Shown: positions 9,178 through 18,472, numbered from the stretch's first letter. The stretch is DNA of 64,000 nt from Bacillus sp. FJAT-27264 (GCF_001682855.1 NZ_MAQW01000001.1:1-64000); one strand, 5' to 3'. Notes: generated by a model not told the origin, from the sequence alone. A program made the numbers and translations.

Positions 9178-9315
9178 TCAGAAGCCAGTGTGGGCCAAGC
9201 GTGTACATCAATCGGGATTCCTCGTGTACCTACTATTACTGGAAAGCCACCCATAGGAGCAAATACAAGGAAGATTTTTGAACTCTACAGGCAGCTTGAG
9301 ACAGTAGAAGGATAA
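9178..9315 (+). pseudogene. Orphan C-terminal coding fragment
   Basis: An open frame without a start reads SEASVGQACTSIGIPRVPT, then TGKPPIGANTRKIFELY...TVEG and stop, followed directly by a strong terminator. Composition and the placement of the terminator suggest the 3' end of a lost gene. Family not recognised. Confidence 0.4.
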
Positions 9316-9367
9316 AAACAAAGCGCGAACAACCGGAGTAAGGGTCGTTCGCGCTTTGTTTTATTTT
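9316..9367. terminator. Bidirectional terminator
   Basis: A perfect 14-bp stem (9317-9330 with 9347-9360) with a T-run on both strands. On the minus strand it ends the MocR gene; on the plus strand it ended the lost gene upstream. Confidence 0.85.
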
Positions 9368-9408
9368 CAGCTGCGCCGATGTGAAGATGACTAGCAGCAA
9401 GGGGCTAG

Positions 9409-10818
9409 CTATAAAATAAACTCCGTACCAACTGCTGATTGAACCGAATCGTAAACCTCCTTAACAATTTCAAGTCCCTTAACAAGCTCGCTTACACTTT
9501 CTGGAGAGCTAGTTGCAATTCTAACAGCTTGGATGCCGTAGTTATCTCCAGCAGAAAACCTTTCTGAACCGTATAAGTTCACTCCTTTTTCTTTGCAGAT
9601 AAATTCAAATACTTTACCGGAACACCCTTCGGGGAGAGGGAGCCATTGAAAATGCGAAAAAATTTTGATGGGCGCGACAATATCACTAAAATAAACAGCA
9701 AAAAGCTTGTTTCTTTCCTTTGCTGCTTGTTTTTTCTGTAGAATTAACTCATTGCTAACATCAAGTCTAATGATTTCAGTGGCGATTTCCAAATTAAGTG
9801 CCGGCGTTTTCAGATTAATGTTATATATCGCATTTTCGATCACTTGCCTATATCTTTCTGGAAAGCGCATGTATGCAATTCGAAGTCCGGCACTTAATGC
9901 TTTAGCAATCCCATTTATATATATAGACTGTTCGGGAACTAGCATGGCCATCGGTTTAATCTTTTCTTCAGCAAGAAACGCATATGCATCGTCCTCAATC
10001 AAAATTAGCCCATACGTTGTTATAAGACTGCTTATATCGATTCTTCTCTTAAGATTCATTGAAATATTCGTGGAATTTGCTACAGATGGCATCAGATAGA
10101 TTCCATTTATTTTATTGTTCCTGCATATGCTGTCTAGTTCTGAAGGAATCATGCCATGCTCGTCATTTCGAAGTGTGATTAGCTGAATATTGAGCATATT
10201 TGCAAGGCTTATAAAATTGGGATAGGTGAAGGTATCGGTCACAATTTTATCACCTGGCTTGAACAGCGCCATCAGTGTGATGACAAGCGCATTCTGGGAA
10301 CCTGATGTAATTCCAATAGCCCCTTTTTCAGTATCTATTCCAAATTGCTCCATCCATGTTTGGGCGGCTTCTTGTTGTTTTAAGTTTCCAAAGGGATTGG
10401 CATATTCAAAAAGCTTACTGGCATACCGATCACGCAAAATCTTCTCAGTGACTTGAAGAATCTTGTCATTATGCTCATAAAACGGAAGGGCTTGTCCCAT
10501 CTGAATGATGTTGGTGGAATTCTCAGGTTTGATGGTCTTACTACCAATACCACTTGCAACGAAGGTACCTTTGCCTACCTTGCCATAGACAAGTCCTTTA
10601 ACTTCACAAAGTTTATAGGCTTTTGTTATGGTGCTGTGGCTAAGATCCAAAAAATCTGCTAATTCGCGCTGTGGAGGGAGCATCACATTTTCAACTAAAC
10701 TTCCTTCTCGTATAGCCTTCTCCAGTTCTTCAGCTAATGAAATGTAGTATGGATATAGCAATTTTTCCCTATTTGGAATCCATGACATTGGATAATTATC
10801 AAATGAATTAATTGGCAC
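9409..10818 (-). CDS. MocR-type (GntR/aminotransferase) transcription regulator
   Basis: 469 residues: an N-terminal GntR winged helix (LPPQRELADFLDLSHSTITKAYKLCEVKGL, about 45-75 of this start) joined to a fold-type I aminotransferase-like domain that binds pyridoxal phosphate (GSQNALVI; SIYINGIAKALSAGLRIAYM with the PLP-Lys region). Such regulators sense PLP or PLP-amino acid adducts (PdxR, GabR). GTG 10818 is chosen because GGAGG lies seven bases upstream; the longer ATG 10857 has no ribosome site and overlaps an operator repeat. It diverges from cysK, its probable target. Confidence 0.85.
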   Translation of the reverse strand: MPINSFDNYPMSWIPNREKLLYPYYISLAEELEKAIREGSLVENVMLPPQRELADFLDLSHSTITKAYKLCEVKGLVYGKVGKGTFVASGIGSKTIKPENSTNIIQMGQALPFYEHNDKILQVTEKILRDRYASKLFEYANPFGNLKQQEAAQTWMEQFGIDTEKGAIGITSGSQNALVITLMALFKPGDKIVTDTFTYPNFISLANMLNIQLITLRNDEHGMIPSELDSICRNNKINGIYLMPSVANSTNISMNLKRRIDISSLITTYGLILIEDDAYAFLAEEKIKPMAMLVPEQSIYINGIAKALSAGLRIAYMRFPERYRQVIENAIYNINLKTPALNLEIATEIIRLDVSNELILQKKQAAKERNKLFAVYFSDIVAPIKIFSHFQWLPLPEGCSGKVFEFICKEKGVNLYGSERFSAGDNYGIQAVRIATSSPESVSELVKGLEIVKEVYDSVQSAVGTEFIL

Positions 10819-10841
10819 AACCGGTCCTCCAATAACATTGT

Positions 10842-10879
10842 ATGCACTACAATTCATCTATTGATGCACTACAATTAAT
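10842..10879. promoter_or_regulatory. Tandem operator repeats for the MocR regulator
   Basis: Two direct copies of ATGCACTACAATT (10842-10854 and 10864-10876), repeating every 22 bp, i.e. two helical turns. MocR-family regulators are known to bind direct repeats. The second copy overlaps the -35 region of the cysK promoter. Confidence 0.7.
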
Positions 10880-10890
10880 GAATTTATAAT
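10861..10890 (+). promoter_or_regulatory. Predicted cysK promoter
   Basis: TTGATG (10861-10866), an 18-base spacer and a perfect TATAAT (10885-10890). The MocR repeat covers the -35 and half of the spacer. Confidence 0.65.
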
Positions 10891-10970
10891 AATCCCAAGA
10901 TAAAGCGAATGCAAATTTCTTTGTTTTACAAAGTGTGATTCTAAACGTGAAATTTAGGGAGAGAATAGCG

Positions 10971-11903
10971 ATGATTTACACCAGCGCATTAGAGATGATA
11001 GGAAAGACACCATTACTCAAGCTTAATAATATAATTTGTTCTGAAATGGCTGACGTTTATTTAAAGCTCGAAATTCAAAATCCAGCTGGAAGTATCAAAG
11101 ACCGTGCAGCGCTTGGCATGATTGAAGCCGCTGAAGCAGAAGGGATACTAAAGCCTGGTGATACTATAGTTGAACCAACTACGGGGAATACAGGAATAGC
11201 GCTATCGATGATCGGAAGACTCAAGGGATATAAAGTCATTATCGTCATGCCAGAAACCATGAGTGTGGAAAGAAGAAATCTGATCAGGGCATATGGGGGA
11301 GCATTAATTCTTACAGATGGTGCCAAAGGCGTTAAGGGTAGTATAGATAAAGCGATGGAGATGAAGGCAAAGGAAGATCGGATCTTCATCCCCCAACAGT
11401 TTATTAATAAAGCCAACCCTGACAAACATTATTTTACTACAGCAGAAGAAATAGCAGCAGATGTCAAAGATATGGATCTATTCGTAGCTGGTGTTGGCAC
11501 TGGCGGAACAATAAGCGGTATAGGCAAAAGATTAAAAGAATTAAACAGCAAAGTTAAAGTTGTAGCAGTAGAACCAGCAAAATCGCCTGTTTTATCAGGA
11601 GGACAGCCAGGATTGCATAATATTCAAGGAATAGGTATCGGTTTTGTTCCGGATAATTTTAATAGAGATGTCGTAGATGAAATTTTAACCGTCACAGAAG
11701 AAGAGGCATTTGAGGCAGCAAGACTTGTAGCAATCAAGGAAGGCATACTAATTGGTATTTCTGCAGGAGCAAATGTTGCAATTTCGCTTAAAATAGCCAA
11801 AAAGCTGGGTAAAGGCAAAAAGATAGTTACTGTTGCACCCGATAGTGGAGAGAAATATTTGTCTATGGGATTATACGATTTAGAGGAGGATAAAAATGAT
11901 TAG
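10971..11903 (+). CDS. cysK: Cysteine synthase A (O-acetylserine sulfhydrylase)
   Basis: A 310-residue PLP enzyme that makes cysteine from O-acetylserine and sulfide. Visible motifs: the PLP lysine in NPAGSIKDRAALGMI (about 41), the substrate loop TTGNTGIAL (about 68-76), the phosphate-binding GTGGTISGIG (about 176-185), and the C-terminal PDSGEKYLSMGLY. ATG 10971 follows AGGGAGAG; an upstream in-frame start has no site. It is probably an accessory copy, since it is paired with its own MocR regulator and lies between degenerate inverted repeats. The exact sulfur or amino donor may differ from the housekeeping enzyme. Confidence 0.88.
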   Translation: MIYTSALEMIGKTPLLKLNNIICSEMADVYLKLEIQNPAGSIKDRAALGMIEAAEAEGILKPGDTIVEPTTGNTGIALSMIGRLKGYKVIIVMPETMSVERRNLIRAYGGALILTDGAKGVKGSIDKAMEMKAKEDRIFIPQQFINKANPDKHYFTTAEEIAADVKDMDLFVAGVGTGGTISGIGKRLKELNSKVKVVAVEPAKSPVLSGGQPGLHNIQGIGIGFVPDNFNRDVVDEILTVTEEEAFEAARLVAIKEGILIGISAGANVAISLKIAKKLGKGKKIVTVAPDSGEKYLSMGLYDLEEDKND

Positions 11904-11949
11904 GGAAAAGAAGTACGTAGATTCGTTTGTGAAGAAACATGACAGATAA
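11896..11949 (+). CDS. Truncated start of a downstream gene (17 codons)
   Basis: GAGGAGG is followed by ATG 11896, overlapping the last codons of cysK, and reads MIREKKYVDSFVKKHDR, stop. The ribosome site and overlap look like a normal second operon gene, but the frame ends after 17 codons, so the rest has probably been deleted. Confidence 0.4.
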   Translation: MIREKKYVDSFVKKHDR

Positions 11950-11988
11950 ATTATAAATTCAGAAGCATATTTTTAGTTAACGACTGAT

Positions 11989-12021
11989 AAAACAACCGGG
12001 ATTTCACCGGTTGTTTTTTTA
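11989..12021 (+). terminator. Intrinsic terminator of the cysK unit
   Basis: AACAACCGG pairs with CCGGTTGTT over a 7-base loop, followed by T7. Confidence 0.9.
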
Positions 12022-12051
12022 TTAGAATTTTTTCATTAGAAGGAGGACCAT

Positions 12052-12100
12052 TCGGCAATGAGACCAAGTTCTTGTCCTACAAGGGTCTAAATTCTTGTTC
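12052..12100 (-). repeat. Right bracket: inverted copies of the GGACAAGAAC repeat
   Basis: Read on the minus strand, GGACAAGAAC + TTGGTCTCATTGCCGA (12052-12077) matches the left-side unit at 8990-9015, and a second, more diverged copy (GAACAAGAATTTAGACCC) follows. The segment with MocR and cysK lies between the two sets. Confidence 0.6.
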
Positions 12101-12361
12101 ACCGACATGCAACTGGATTTGCTTCAATGGGAGGACTAATTCTTACTCACATACATATGTACAAAATACGGGTTTTGTGAATATGTTGGAATAAAATTCT
12201 TATACCACAGGCTGTATCAATCAATTCATGCTATTTACTCTGTTTAACACATTACATGTTTCTATTTATATCTAATTCTACATTCTCGACATTATCGTTA
12301 TTCTCAAAATGATATCTCGTTGCAAACGAATTCCTAAGTGAACGTTCATAATTCATAACAA
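12101..12361. other. Gene-free stretch
   Basis: A+T-rich with no supported gene. A possible third diverged bracket repeat lies near 12128-12150. Confidence 0.4.
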
Positions 12362-12386
12362 AAAGCGGCCCTAAATGAGCCGCCTC
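12362..12386 (-). terminator. Terminator of the glycosidase-like gene
   Basis: On the minus strand GCGGC pairs with GCCGC over a short loop, followed by T5. Confidence 0.7.
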
Positions 12387-12402
12387 AGATTAAGTCCAGT
12401 TG

Positions 12403-14583
12403 TTACATCAACACCTCAAACTCGCCAGCACTAAATCGTACTAATCTTGACTCTCCTGAAGCAAACATCAATGAAGGCAATGATCCAATATTATGAATGC
12501 TCCCCAGTGGTCTGCCCGATTCTTGTTTCGTTTCTGAAAGTACGGATATGGTTGCAGTAAAGTCCGTTTCGTTCCATAACCGTAGTGTCATTTCACCCCC
12601 GTGATCTTCACTGAACAGTTCTACTCTTATATGATCGAAAGCCATGTAAACACCCGTATCAGGCTGCACATAAAGACCTGGAATCTCAATGATTGTCAAC
12701 ATTAAAGCGGTTTCACTCCAGCATGATCCATTAAAGACACCACCTACCTTATCTCTGCCTTCCCATGCACTCAAATTCACTCTTTCATTCACAAAACCTG
12801 GAGGTAAAATACTTCCATCTTCATCCCAGCTCTCAATTGGCCGGTCTTGTCTAGATAAGTATTGCGGAATTGTACGCGCAATGTCACGCAGCAACTCTAA
12901 GAACAGAACATCTCCAGTTGCCCGGAATAGCTTCAACAACGAATCTCCGGATAGTGTGCAAATTCCAGGAGCGCTATGTTGATTCTGAGCATTAGCCAAT
13001 ACTGTGCCGGTTGTCTTCATGCCTAATCGACCAAATTCAGTGTAATCCGGCCATTGAAAATCATAGGAGACACACCAGGTCATGCACAAATACGCTGCTT
13101 GCCGAGCAGTCTCAAGCCACTCCTTCTCACCCGTAAATTCATATAGCACAACCAGTGATTCAAGCAACGCAAAAGCGGATTCACTGTCAGGACATTGTAG
13201 AATTTCACCGGGTCCTCCTGTAGTAACACCTGCCCACAGATCTCGCTCAACATAAAGCTGGGCAGCCTCACGAGCAATGTTTGCATACCAATCATCCTGC
13301 CAATATGATGCAGCCAGCATTAAACCTGCAGGGATTATGGCACCTGACGTCGAACCGCCAACAATAATCTCTCCAGTGTGAACATCTAGAAATTGGCCAA
13401 ATTGCCGGTTATGATCCCAAATCTGAGCAAAAGCATCTGCAAGACGCCTTGTGCCTTCTTTCCAAGAAGTGGGTACCTCTTCCCCTTGTTGCTCTAAAAG
13501 CATAATTTGTTTCATAGTAAAATACAGCACATCCCCGCTCTTTCTGACTAGGTGCCATCGAGAAGCGTCCTCACGATCAAATCCGTCCCCAGGATAATTT
13601 CCTTGTGAATAAATCCCATGAAATAAACCAGATTCTGCTTGTGTTCGGAACATAAAATCGATCGTGTCTTTTGCCCTCTCTTTACTTGTCCCATTTCCGG
13701 ACACGAGCAGTGGATACGTGGTGATTCCTCCTCCGACCCATCCGCACTGCCAATCTTGAAAATGGTTTTCCCGAAGGCCCACAGAATAATACTTTTCATG
13801 CTCCTCCCAATTCATTAGATTATATTTAGTTTCAAGGATTTCCCAAGCGGCAGAAAAGGGAATAAGTGAAGGCACATCTTGTTCCTTGGAAATAGATTTA
13901 CGAATAGGTGCAAAGCGTGCAAGCCAATCCGTAACACTTTTACAATGAAACACGTGAGCTTGAAGTCGCATCTCTTGTGCATTGAAATCTGACAAAGCTT
14001 CCACGCTCTCCACATCTGTTGGTCGCTTCATTGGAATCTGCAAACTTAAAACAGCCTTGGAGCGATCCTCGTTCTCCGTCAGTACGATCCTGATGGCTCC
14101 TTCAGGGAAATTATGCTCTACAAGCAGCCAAATGCCTACATCTGCAGACGGGAAGTAGATTCCCACAGCCGGTGTTGCAAGATCATGGGTATCCCGATAC
14201 AATCTTGACTCCCCCGGACCGATATTCAGACGGGCAATGTTTGTGACGGTAACAGGCAAGTCCTTGCGAAGATCATGTTGATCCTTGAATATCGGCGGAT
14301 ACGGAAGTTCTCTAGCCTGAAACCTGTTCCCGGCATATACGGATCCAGGCAAAAGAACTTGATTTCCCTGCGACCAATTTTCAAAAGTAAAATCCACTTG
14401 CGTAAAATTCAAAGTCAAAGTACTGTCTATTTTATCAGGATGTACTTCAACACCGATATTGCATTCAAACACTCCTGGCTCTATCTCTTCTTGTAACCAT
14501 GAAAGCTGTGCTTCAGTATTATATAATTGTGGTTCCCGAAGCCCTGGTACTCCCCACATGTCCTTGAGCTGATTATTATCCAT
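12403..14583 (-). CDS. Six-hairpin glycosidase-like protein (candidate glycoside hydrolase)
   Basis: 726 residues from ATG 14583 (GGAGGAG 5' of it). The N-terminal 250 residues look like a beta-sandwich; the middle and C-terminal parts have repeated helical hairpins with WGGGIT/GGVTTGGPGE, WHLVRKSGDVLYF and CMTWCVSYDFQWPDY motifs suggestive of an (alpha/alpha)6 barrel. No signal peptide, so it is probably cytoplasmic and acts on oligosaccharides brought in by the neighbouring ABC system. I cannot assign a CAZy family or catalytic residues. It is the last gene of the locus, separated from the binding protein by a hairpin. Confidence 0.6.
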   Translation of the reverse strand: MDNNQLKDMWGVPGLREPQLYNTEAQLSWLQEEIEPGVFECNIGVEVHPDKIDSTLTLNFTQVDFTFENWSQGNQVLLPGSVYAGNRFQARELPYPPIFKDQHDLRKDLPVTVTNIARLNIGPGESRLYRDTHDLATPAVGIYFPSADVGIWLLVEHNFPEGAIRIVLTENEDRSKAVLSLQIPMKRPTDVESVEALSDFNAQEMRLQAHVFHCKSVTDWLARFAPIRKSISKEQDVPSLIPFSAAWEILETKYNLMNWEEHEKYYSVGLRENHFQDWQCGWVGGGITTYPLLVSGNGTSKERAKDTIDFMFRTQAESGLFHGIYSQGNYPGDGFDREDASRWHLVRKSGDVLYFTMKQIMLLEQQGEEVPTSWKEGTRRLADAFAQIWDHNRQFGQFLDVHTGEIIVGGSTSGAIIPAGLMLAASYWQDDWYANIAREAAQLYVERDLWAGVTTGGPGEILQCPDSESAFALLESLVVLYEFTGEKEWLETARQAAYLCMTWCVSYDFQWPDYTEFGRLGMKTTGTVLANAQNQHSAPGICTLSGDSLLKLFRATGDVLFLELLRDIARTIPQYLSRQDRPIESWDEDGSILPPGFVNERVNLSAWEGRDKVGGVFNGSCWSETALMLTIIEIPGLYVQPDTGVYMAFDHIRVELFSEDHGGEMTLRLWNETDFTATISVLSETKQESGRPLGSIHNIGSLPSLMFASGESRLVRFSAGEFEVLM

Positions 14584-14597
14584 TTGTCTCCTCCTAC

Positions 14598-14634
14598 AAA
14601 AGAACGACCGCAGCCTGGGCACACGATCGTTCTG
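14598..14634 (-). terminator. Hairpin between the binding-protein and glycosidase genes
   Basis: On the minus strand AGAACGATCG pairs with CGGTCGTTCT over 13 bases, followed by TTTT. It may act as a partial terminator, lowering glycosidase expression relative to the transporter. Confidence 0.65.
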
Positions 14635-14659
14635 ATTTCTATTCAATCGCCTTACCTAT

Positions 14660-16384
14660 CTAGCTCCCTGATACTGTCTCTTTATTTTTCCGATAAGCTT
14701 CTTTCCAATAGCCCACGGATTTAAGCAGATCCATATCCTTCATTTCCTTTACCATTGCCTCCTGAAGCTGCTTAAATTCTGCTTCATCTTTAGCTAAAAT
14801 AAGTTTCGGTACCATTCGCTTGATATACTCATCAACTTTGCCATCGATACGCTTGATGTCATCTGGTGTAATGATAGGCAAAGCCGCGAATTTGGTATAG
14901 TCGGTTCCGTTTTTCTTAATTTCTCCCCGCTCTACCATCTTTTCAATGACTTTTCCGGGATAGCTGACCTTATAATGCGCACTATACTCTTTGTCTATGG
15001 CACTCATATTGTTGAGACGATCTTCACTGAAGACGTTGCCAAAGCCTACCGGCACGTTATATTTAGGATCGGTTGCACCGGAAGAAAATCCACTCCAATT
15101 GTAATACTTCGCTATGCCGCTCTTGGCTCCGAAATCCGGATCAGACTTCGATTGTTCGATTTTCTCAGCTGTATCCACAGGCAATCCATCTTTAATCACC
15201 CAGTCGACGCCTTCTACCCCATTCAGCAATAGCCTTGCACCTTCGTGTGAAACAAGATAGTTTATCAATTTCATGGCTCGTACGGGATCTTTACTATTTT
15301 TAGGGATTGCAAATGTAGAATCCAGTCGTCCAATGGAACCATATTCCGTTACATATTGAGTTTCACCTTTGGCCGGAGGAAGCGGAGCCCAGCCTTTCGA
15401 CTCTCCTGCCTTTTCGAATGCATCACTTGCATCACTCACGCCGGCCCAATTCCACCAGTTAAACAGCAACCGGTTACTCTTCACTTTTTCCAGCAAATTA
15501 TCATACTTCATCGTAAAGCTGTCAGGGTCCAATAACCCAAGCGCATTGGCTTTCTGATACATCCGCGCTGTCTCCCATACACTTCCGTTTGGTTCCAGAA
15601 TTGCACTCTTCGCTTCCAAGGTTTCAGGATCCACATCCATGTATTTATCAAGGAACAACTTCCCGTGATAGCGGTCATAGAACTCTGCTTGAACACTATA
15701 ACCCCATTCAAACAGCGGAGCCATAGCATATACTTTTTCACCTTTTTCATTCGTTGGATGCTTATCCTGCATTTGTTTTAAGATTTGAAGCAAATCATCC
15801 CAATTATTGTACGAAGGATAGCCTAACTCTTTATAATAATCCCAGCGCACCATATATCCAGGAGAACCATAAATGAATTCCTTAGGAAGATCGCCAGCGA
15901 GCAATGGGATAAAATAAAGCTGATGAGAATCATCACTCAAATACTTTTTGCTGAACTCGATCCGCTGAGAGGATTCCTTCACAATATCCTGACCATGCTC
16001 TGCAATCAAATCATCTAGCGGAATTACCAGATTCCCGTCAATCAACTGTTTCATTTGCTTACGCTCGGCATAGATGATATCAGGCAAATCCCCACTTGCC
16101 ATCATGGTATTCAGCTTGTCATCATTCACTTTTGCTTCCGTGCTAATATTGATATTTAGCTTCTTTTTAATTTCCAGCGCTACACGGTCTGTCTGAACGC
16201 CTGGCGTGACCGATCCTCCGAAGCCATTGCCATAAATGCTTAACGTTATTTCTTTATTTTCATCTGTACCCGCGTTCTTTCCCTCGGACCCCTTTGGATT
16301 GTTGTCACTACAGCCTGCAGAAGTAGTTGCTACTACAGTGATCAGACCGATAGCAGCTATTCGTTTATACCAACTGTTACGCAT
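14660..16384 (-). CDS. Sugar ABC transporter substrate-binding lipoprotein (LplA-like)
   Basis: 574 residues. The N-terminus is a lipoprotein signal with lipobox TSAGC (Cys about 25), followed by a Gly/Asn/Lys-rich linker and a two-lobed extracellular solute-binding domain of the large (over 500 residue) type usual in Paenibacillus. It delivers a sugar or oligosaccharide to the two permeases encoded upstream. The ATPase is not encoded here; such systems normally share MsmX-type ATPases. Ligand unknown. Confidence 0.85.
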   Translation of the reverse strand: MRNSWYKRIAAIGLITVVATTSAGCSDNNPKGSEGKNAGTDENKEITLSIYGNGFGGSVTPGVQTDRVALEIKKKLNINISTEAKVNDDKLNTMMASGDLPDIIYAERKQMKQLIDGNLVIPLDDLIAEHGQDIVKESSQRIEFSKKYLSDDSHQLYFIPLLAGDLPKEFIYGSPGYMVRWDYYKELGYPSYNNWDDLLQILKQMQDKHPTNEKGEKVYAMAPLFEWGYSVQAEFYDRYHGKLFLDKYMDVDPETLEAKSAILEPNGSVWETARMYQKANALGLLDPDSFTMKYDNLLEKVKSNRLLFNWWNWAGVSDASDAFEKAGESKGWAPLPPAKGETQYVTEYGSIGRLDSTFAIPKNSKDPVRAMKLINYLVSHEGARLLLNGVEGVDWVIKDGLPVDTAEKIEQSKSDPDFGAKSGIAKYYNWSGFSSGATDPKYNVPVGFGNVFSEDRLNNMSAIDKEYSAHYKVSYPGKVIEKMVERGEIKKNGTDYTKFAALPIITPDDIKRIDGKVDEYIKRMVPKLILAKDEAEFKQLQEAMVKEMKDMDLLKSVGYWKEAYRKNKETVSGS

Positions 16385-16461
16385 AAAAAGCCTCCCTTTT
16401 CAAAATATTTCTCTATACAAAACCCAATATAACGTCAGGTTCAGTACGTTTAATAATGTCT

Positions 16462-17355
16462 TTAACCTTTTACAGCCCCCATCATAATGCCTTTAACAAA
16501 GTAGCGTTGCATAAAAGGGTACACCAGCATAATTGGCAGCGTAACAATCATTGTAATTGCTAATCTGACCGATGCAGACGAAACCTTGAAGCCCGTGATT
16601 CCTGCAGAAGAAGTGATCAATTGTCTATTCGCATCGGACGCCATGGATTCTGCCTGTCTCAAATAATTGAGAAGTATCAGTTGAAGCGTTTGCAATTTGG
16701 GATTGCTGACCAGAAAATAATTATCTGTCCATGAATTCCACTGATTCACGGCATTGAATACAGCAACCGTGGCCAGAATGGGCATACATACCGGAAGAAT
16801 GATACTTGAGAATATCCGCAGGTAACCTGCCCCATCGATCATCGCCGACTCTTCAAGCACTGGAGGCAGAGATTCCATATAGGTCTTAATCAGAATGACA
16901 AAGTAAGCCGAGATAATACCAGGAAGGATGTAGAGCAGATAGTTATCTTTCAGCCCCAATCCGCGCATCGTAATATACCAGGGAATCAGTCCGGCATTTA
17001 AATACATGGTAATAATCACGAAACGGTAGACAAACTTCCGGGCAAACATTTCCCGTTTTGTAATCAGAAATGAGAAGAACGAACAGGCTAGAACAGTAAT
17101 AAATGTCCCAATAACAGCACGGGAAGCGGATACAAAAAAGGCGTTTAATATATTGTCTGATTGAAACAATTGCCTGTACGTATCAAATGTAAGCTCTTTC
17201 GGCCAAAAATAAACACCGCTAATAATCGCATCCGGACTGCTGATAGAATTAATAAAGATATAATAAAAAGGATAGATACAGAACAGCATGAACACGGTAT
17301 ATACCATGTAATTAGCACTATGGAAGAAGAACTCCCTTGTATTGAACGTTTTCAT
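16462..17355 (-). CDS. Carbohydrate ABC transporter permease (LplC-like)
   Basis: 297 residues with six predicted membrane segments and the MalG-type cytoplasmic loop (EESAMIDGAGYLRIFSSIILP, about 190-210). It ends with the typical QRYFVKGIMMGAVKG. ATG 17355 follows GAGGAGG; the longer upstream frame runs into the preceding gene and is rejected. It starts 13 bases after the stop of the partner permease. Confidence 0.88.
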   Translation of the reverse strand: MKTFNTREFFFHSANYMVYTVFMLFCIYPFYYIFINSISSPDAIISGVYFWPKELTFDTYRQLFQSDNILNAFFVSASRAVIGTFITVLACSFFSFLITKREMFARKFVYRFVIITMYLNAGLIPWYITMRGLGLKDNYLLYILPGIISAYFVILIKTYMESLPPVLEESAMIDGAGYLRIFSSIILPVCMPILATVAVFNAVNQWNSWTDNYFLVSNPKLQTLQLILLNYLRQAESMASDANRQLITSSAGITGFKVSSASVRLAITMIVTLPIMLVYPFMQRYFVKGIMMGAVKG

Positions 17356-17368
17356 CCGATTGACCTCC

Positions 17369-18292
17369 TCATATGATGGATTCCCCGCGTATTCTTTTAG
17401 CCAGGTGGTTGACCGTAAATAATAGCGTGATGCTGATGACGGTCTTACTGATGCCCAGAGCTGTAGAATAAGAGAAATCGTTGTTGAGCATTCCCACGCG
17501 ATATGTGTAGTAATCCAACACTTCAATATGAGTAGCAACAAGCGGATTATAGAAAACAAAATATTGATCGAATCCGTTGGATAACATATTGCTTATCTGA
17601 AGCAGGAGAAGTACGAAGAAGGTGGGAAGGATTCCAGGAATCGTAATATTCCATATCGTACGGAACCGCCCCGCCCCATCAACCTTGGCGGCATCGTATA
17701 ATTCCTGGTCAATGCCTGCAATGGTGGCTAAATAAATAATAGCTCCCCACCCGAGACCCTTCCACATGAGAATACCTGTCTGTACGTACCAGACGATGTC
17801 ATTATTCCCAAGGACATTGGTAGGCCCATCAATCCAACCGAAGCTCAGCAGTACCCGATTTATGAATCCATCACTAGAGAAAAACATAAAAAATACAGCA
17901 TATACGAGCACCCAACTAATGAAATTGGGAAGCGTCGTCGTAATTTGCACTAGCTTCTTAAAGAATTTGGACCGCATCTCATTCAGAAAAATGGCAAAGA
18001 CCGCGTAAAGCGGAGCACACAGCAAACCCAAGATACTCATAATCATCGTATTTCGCAGAACATTGAACAGCTCTTTACGCTCATGGAACATTAACTTAAA
18101 ATAATCCAATCCTGCAAAAGGCGTCTTCCATAATGGTATCCCTGGTTTGTAATCAAAGAAAGCATAAATCCATCCGAATAGTGGGACATAGTTGAATATA
18201 AATACGATAATCAAAAATGGGACAGCCATCCAAAACAATTTCATACGATTAGACATTCGAATACGTATTTTTGGTGTATTCATTTGAATCAT
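17369..18292 (-). CDS. Carbohydrate ABC transporter permease (LplB-like)
   Basis: 307 residues, six predicted membrane segments, with the EAA-like loop ELYDAAKVDGAGRFRTIWNITIP. The N-terminus is basic and precedes a first segment with NYVPLFGW, typical of LplB. ATG 18292 has AAAGG at good distance; GTG 18307 lies too close to its site. It forms the channel with the downstream permease. Confidence 0.88.
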   Translation of the reverse strand: MIQMNTPKIRIRMSNRMKLFWMAVPFLIIVFIFNYVPLFGWIYAFFDYKPGIPLWKTPFAGLDYFKLMFHERKELFNVLRNTMIMSILGLLCAPLYAVFAIFLNEMRSKFFKKLVQITTTLPNFISWVLVYAVFFMFFSSDGFINRVLLSFGWIDGPTNVLGNNDIVWYVQTGILMWKGLGWGAIIYLATIAGIDQELYDAAKVDGAGRFRTIWNITIPGILPTFFVLLLLQISNMLSNGFDQYFVFYNPLVATHIEVLDYYTYRVGMLNNDFSYSTALGISKTVISITLLFTVNHLAKRIRGESII

Positions 18293-18472
18293 AGATATCC
18301 TTTCCACCTTCCGTCTTTAAGTTCGCTGCAAGTTGTATATTTATGTTATCCAATCGGGAGAGCGAAATAAATTCACAGAACGATAAAAAGGTGATCTATT
18401 TTTACGTGTAGCAATCTTTTTTATTTTCTGGACCAGATAAAGATGACGAATAATCAGAAAAGATGATAAATT

